Shown here: one piece after another, positions 61,169 through 64,000 of the stretch
How the letters are laid out: each line of letters opens with the position of its first letter
Numbering within the stretch: the first letter of the stretch is position 1
Source of the DNA: Linnemannia hyalina
Taxonomy: Eukaryota; Mortierellomycota; Mortierellomycetes; Mortierellales; Mortierellaceae
Length of the DNA: 64,000 nucleotides
Direction of reading: 5' to 3'
NCBI GenBank assembly: GCA_019671135.1
Contig: JAHRHY010000010.1
Location: 1,736,001-1,800,000, forward strand
Notes under the pieces: model-generated
What the model was told of the DNA's origin: nothing
Database searches by the model: none
What the model saw: only the letters and a program-made list of their open reading frames with translations
Made by a program: the position numbers and the translations under genes

Positions 61169-64000
61169 TTAGGTGCGCTTCTTGCGCATTTTGGCGATCT
61201 TCCTTTCGGAACCTGGCGTTGGAGTGTTCACGCCCATGTTGAACGCAAATCCACCAGCAGCAGGTTGGGCGGGTTGGGTGTACTGCGATCCACCAGGTGC
61301 TGTAGGCATGCCCTGGAACCCGAAAGCGCCATTGTTACTAGTGGTCGCTCCAAATCCGCCAACACCGCCGCCACTTGCCTGGCTGCCAAAGCTACCAGCG
61401 CCTCCTGCAATTGTGATACTGCCTGTTCCAAATCCTCCTGCTCCTGCTCCTCCGGCAGGAGCTGCGGAGGCCCCGAATCCAGTCATTCCAGATGACGCAC
61501 CGAATCCTCCCGCTCCTCCCATAGGCGAGTTGAAAGTGCTCTGACCGCCAAAGCCTCCACCACCCTGTTGTCCAAAGGGGCTGGCCTGGGAAGACTGGTT
61601 GGCGCTCTGCGAACCAAATCCAATCGTAGGAGTCGTGCTTGACGCTCCAAATCCTGGGGCAGCGGCCCCAAACATGCCAAAGCCATTTCCACCAGGCGCG
61701 GAACCACCAAAGCCACCGCTGCTAGGATTCGTTGGTGTCGCTCCCATTGACATCGATGCATTCGAAGTGTTAGGGGATGCTCCTGTAGTCTGTCCAAATC
61801 CTGAGAATCCACCTGTGCCAGAGTTGCCTCCAAAAGCAAAGGGAGAGCTCGACGAAGAAGCTCCGGCCGAGGGGTTAGCACTCGATCCCGATCCAAAGCC
61901 AGCGAAACCAGCGGCTGCCGGTGCAACAGTCGCAGCAGGTGTGCTGGAGCCAAATCCAAACGAGGGTGCGGCTGTTGGTACAGTAGTGGCAGATCCAAAT
62001 GCAAAAGGACTAGGGGCGGCCGATGCAGCGCTCGCTGCAGGGCTTGTCATTGAGAAACCAGGTGTGCTCGAAGCTCCAAACCCACCAAATCCAGTGCTAG
62101 CAGGAGCTGCTGCTGCGGCTGATGTTGCCGGGGTGCTTGCTCCAAAAGAGAACGTGGGAGCAGTCGACGCAGGCATGGTAGTAGGCTTTGCACCAAATGT
62201 AGTCGACGGGTTAGAGAACGAAAACATTGAGGATCCGGTAGCGGGGGCACTGGTAGTCGTTGCGCTAGCAGCAGGGTTACCGAACAGAGTAGAGCCCAAT
62301 GGCGCAGGGGTGGTGGTGCCTCCGAACATTGAAGAGGTCGCTGGCTTCGCGGGCGAAGTCGTTGATGAGGCTCCTCCAAACATTAACGAGGTTGACGTGG
62401 GAGCTGCAGACGATGCACCTCCGAAAAAGGAAGGAGCAGGAGTAGTTGAAGCTCCAAATGCTGGAGCGGGTGTCGATGTTGCCGTCACTCCGAATGCGGG
62501 GGCTGCTGTGGTTGTAGAAGAGGCACCAAACAGTGGCGCTGAAATTGCTGCTGTCGTCGTGGCTGTACTAGCTGATCCAGCGCCAAAGAGGCCCGCTCCA
62601 GAAGTGACCGTTGGCTTCGCACCAAACAAAGGAGAAGCCGTGCTGGCGGAAGTGGAAAACAGTGGGGTGGTAGGGGTTGTGGGTGCAGTTGATGTTGATG
62701 AAGCCCCGAACGAGAAAATCGGTGCTGCGGTTGGCTTGGATGCCGCTTGGGCCGATGCGGGAGCAGGTGCAGTCGATCCAAAGAGCGAGGATGGCGTAGG
62801 TGCAGGGGCCGAAGCAGCAATAGCAGAGGTGGCGGGAATGGCAAAGGGGCTTGCGATGGATGCAGTTGTGGACGCGAAGGGGTTGCTGATAAGGGCCGAA
62901 GCCGGCTTGGCCGAGTCAGAGGTGGCAGGTGTGGGGGTTGTCATGGAGAACAGACCTGGGGCCTTGGACGCGTTGCCACCAGCGCTTGCTGCTGAGGTCA
63001 ATCCAAACAAGCTTCCTGGTGGTTTCATCTCTGTAGCTGCAGGTGTAGCAGCAGATGCCTTGAAAACGAATCCTCCAGGAGCACCAGCAGGGTTCGTAGC
63101 AGAGGAGGCAGCATCAGTCGAGGTAGGCTTGGCAGCAGGGGGTGCGAACAGGTCCATTGCTGGAGCGGCACTTGCACTTGAGGCAGGTGTAGACGAGGGT
63201 TGTCCAAACGAGAACATGGCGGGAGCAGCGGAGACAGCAGGAGTAACGGACGATGACGGTGCTCCAAAGCTGAACAGTGCGGGTGCAGCCGGCTTCGACC
63301 CAGAGGACGACGGAGCAGCAGCGTTTGCAGCAGCGACTGCAAACATGTTCGGAACGGCAGCGGCAGCCTTTGGCTCTGCACCGGGCTTAGGAGTTTCACA
63401 GGCTCCACACTTGTCGAGCGCGTTCAGGCTGTAGCTGTCACAGACATCGCACTTCCACTTTCCTGAGTTATCCGGACCCTTGAAGCCAATTGACGCCCAG
63501 GTGCCCATAGACTTGGGCTTCTCCTTTTCTTTTTCTGGCTCCTTGTCTGCATCCTTTGAGGTGGTGATCGATGGTGCAGCGGCAGGAGGCGCGAGTGTAG
63601 TCATAGGGAACAGAGCAGGAGCCTTTGAAGCGTCTGCCTTCTTTGGTGTCTCCAAATCCTTCGACTCTGACACCAAGTTTGAAATCGCCTTGAGAGCACC
63701 GACCGAGACGCCAGCAGTGGCCAGAGCGCCGAAAGCTGCAGGGGCGGCTGAGATAGCTGCCGAGACGATGGGGTTGGACGTGAACGACTCCTTGAGGTCC
63801 TTGAAATCGTCCGATTTCATCATAGCCTTCAGTGTCGAGATAGGGGTGGTGTTGGGAATCGATGGTTCTGGTCGCTCAGCCTTGCAGAACTGGCAGGTTG
63901 ACGAAGTCTTTCTAGTGCGCTGCTCACACTTGGGGCACCTCCAGGTGTCCAATGACACAGGGTCGGAGGGAGGCGAAGCAGTCCATTTCAACACCTCGTC
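61169..64000 (-). CDS. FG-repeat nucleoporin with RanBP2-type zinc fingers (Nup153/Nup1-like), 5' end cut by the window
   Basis: Partial gene; the frame runs open to the last base, so the start and N-terminus are beyond the window. About 943 C-terminal residues are seen in one exon. Two RanBP2-type zinc fingers come first: WRCPKCEQRTRKTSSTCQFC near the edge and WKCDVCDSYSLNALDKCGAC about 140 residues later. Both have the W-x-C-x2-C...C-x2-C pattern that binds Ran-GDP in Nup153. Then come dozens of FG, FGxF, LFG and GFG repeats in an Ala/Thr/Ser-rich setting, the disordered mesh that binds importins. The end, RKIAKMRKKR, is a basic tail as in Nup153/Nup1. The domain set places it at the nuclear basket. 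Confidence 0.9.
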   Translation of the reverse strand, partial: DEVLKWTASPPSDPVSLDTWRCPKCEQRTRKTSSTCQFCKAERPEPSIPNTTPISTLKAMMKSDDFKDLKESFTSNPIVSAAISAAPAAFGALATAGVSVGALKAISNLVSESKDLETPKKADASKAPALFPMTTLAPPAAAPSITTSKDADKEPEKEKEKPKSMGTWASIGFKGPDNSGKWKCDVCDSYSLNALDKCGACETPKPGAEPKAAAAVPNMFAVAAANAAAPSSSGSKPAAPALFSFGAPSSSVTPAVSAAPAMFSFGQPSSTPASSASAAPAMDLFAPPAAKPTSTDAASSATNPAGAPGGFVFKASAATPAATEMKPPGSLFGLTSAASAGGNASKAPGLFSMTTPTPATSDSAKPASALISNPFASTTASIASPFAIPATSAIAASAPAPTPSSLFGSTAPAPASAQAASKPTAAPIFSFGASSTSTAPTTPTTPLFSTSASTASPLFGAKPTVTSGAGLFGAGSASTATTTAAISAPLFGASSTTTAAPAFGVTATSTPAPAFGASTTPAPSFFGGASSAAPTSTSLMFGGASSTTSPAKPATSSMFGGTTTPAPLGSTLFGNPAASATTTSAPATGSSMFSFSNPSTTFGAKPTTMPASTAPTFSFGASTPATSAAAAAPASTGFGGFGASSTPGFSMTSPAASAASAAPSPFAFGSATTVPTAAPSFGFGSSTPAATVAPAAAGFAGFGSGSSANPSAGASSSSSPFAFGGNSGTGGFSGFGQTTGASPNTSNASMSMGATPTNPSSGGFGGSAPGGNGFGMFGAAAPGFGASSTTPTIGFGSQSANQSSQASPFGQQGGGGFGGQSTFNSPMGGAGGFGASSGMTGFGASAAPAGGAGAGGFGTGSITIAGGAGSFGSQASGGGVGGFGATTSNNGAFGFQGMPTAPGGSQYTQPAQPAAGGFAFNMGVNTPTPGSERKIAKMRKKRT

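Noticed and set aside
61599..63434. 611-codon plus-strand open frame opposite the nucleoporin gene
   Set aside because: It is the shadow of an Ala/Thr/Gly-rich minus-strand coding sequence and reads as low-complexity Ala/Pro/Val; the minus strand has zinc fingers and FG repeats.

Overview
The window reads as nuclear DNA of a filamentous fungus of the Mucoromycota, most likely Mortierellomycotina (a Mortierella or Linnemannia relative). This rests on four things: short GT-AG introns in most genes, fungal versions of all recognised proteins, F-box/LRR and repeat-family relics, and a nuclease fusion of a kind I associate (from memory, unchecked) with this group. No prokaryotic operons, rRNA, tRNA or CRISPR were seen. 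Gene models were built by hand from splice sites and reading-frame continuity; coordinates at exon edges may be off by a base.

Layout. 0.6-6.1 kb (+): ATAD2/Yta7-type AAA ATPase with a bromodomain. 6.4-11.3 kb (-): Rom2-type RhoGEF (DEP, DH, PH, CNH). 11.3-14.9 kb: 3.5 kb of simple-sequence intergenic DNA. 14.9-16.6 kb (-): proteasome lid subunit Rpn9, divergent from a secreted M14 carboxypeptidase (17.2-19.8 kb, +). 20.4-22.75 kb: two decayed genes facing each other. 22.8-28.3 kb: no firm gene, tandem repeats and a few exon-like islands. 28.3-32.4 kb (+): Frizzled-like seven-helix receptor with a 28-base microexon. 33.0-36.2 kb (-): Gbp2/Hrb1-like SR protein with three RRMs. 36.9-39.0 kb (-): spermidine synthase. 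39.4-40.1 kb (-): orotate phosphoribosyltransferase. 40.6-41.5 kb (-): protein phosphatase inhibitor 2. 42.1-44.0 kb (+): F-box protein.

44.2-51.5 kb is the accessory region and the most interesting part. A 5'-truncated, frameshifted gene joins an XPG/FEN1-like PIN nuclease domain to a Fanzor/TnpB-like RuvC nuclease. Its RuvC Asp, Glu and Asp candidates and its zinc knuckle are still in place. It is followed directly by a 210-base run of five strong stem-loops (candidate guide-RNA region), two diverged 0.2-kb repeats that each keep hairpins with changed loops, and an intact 612-residue gene of unknown function.

53.0-55.6 kb (-): cytochrome P450. 58.0-60.2 kb (-): polyglutamine-rich protein with a possible Bni4-like C-terminus. 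61.2 kb to the window end (-): FG-nucleoporin with RanBP2-type zinc fingers, cut by the edge.

Apart from the accessory block the genes are ordinary single-copy housekeeping and signalling genes with no shared pathway. Two of them (phosphatase inhibitor 2 and the polyQ protein) carry SILK-type phosphatase-1 docking motifs, and the RhoGEF would fit the same cell-wall and polarity theme.
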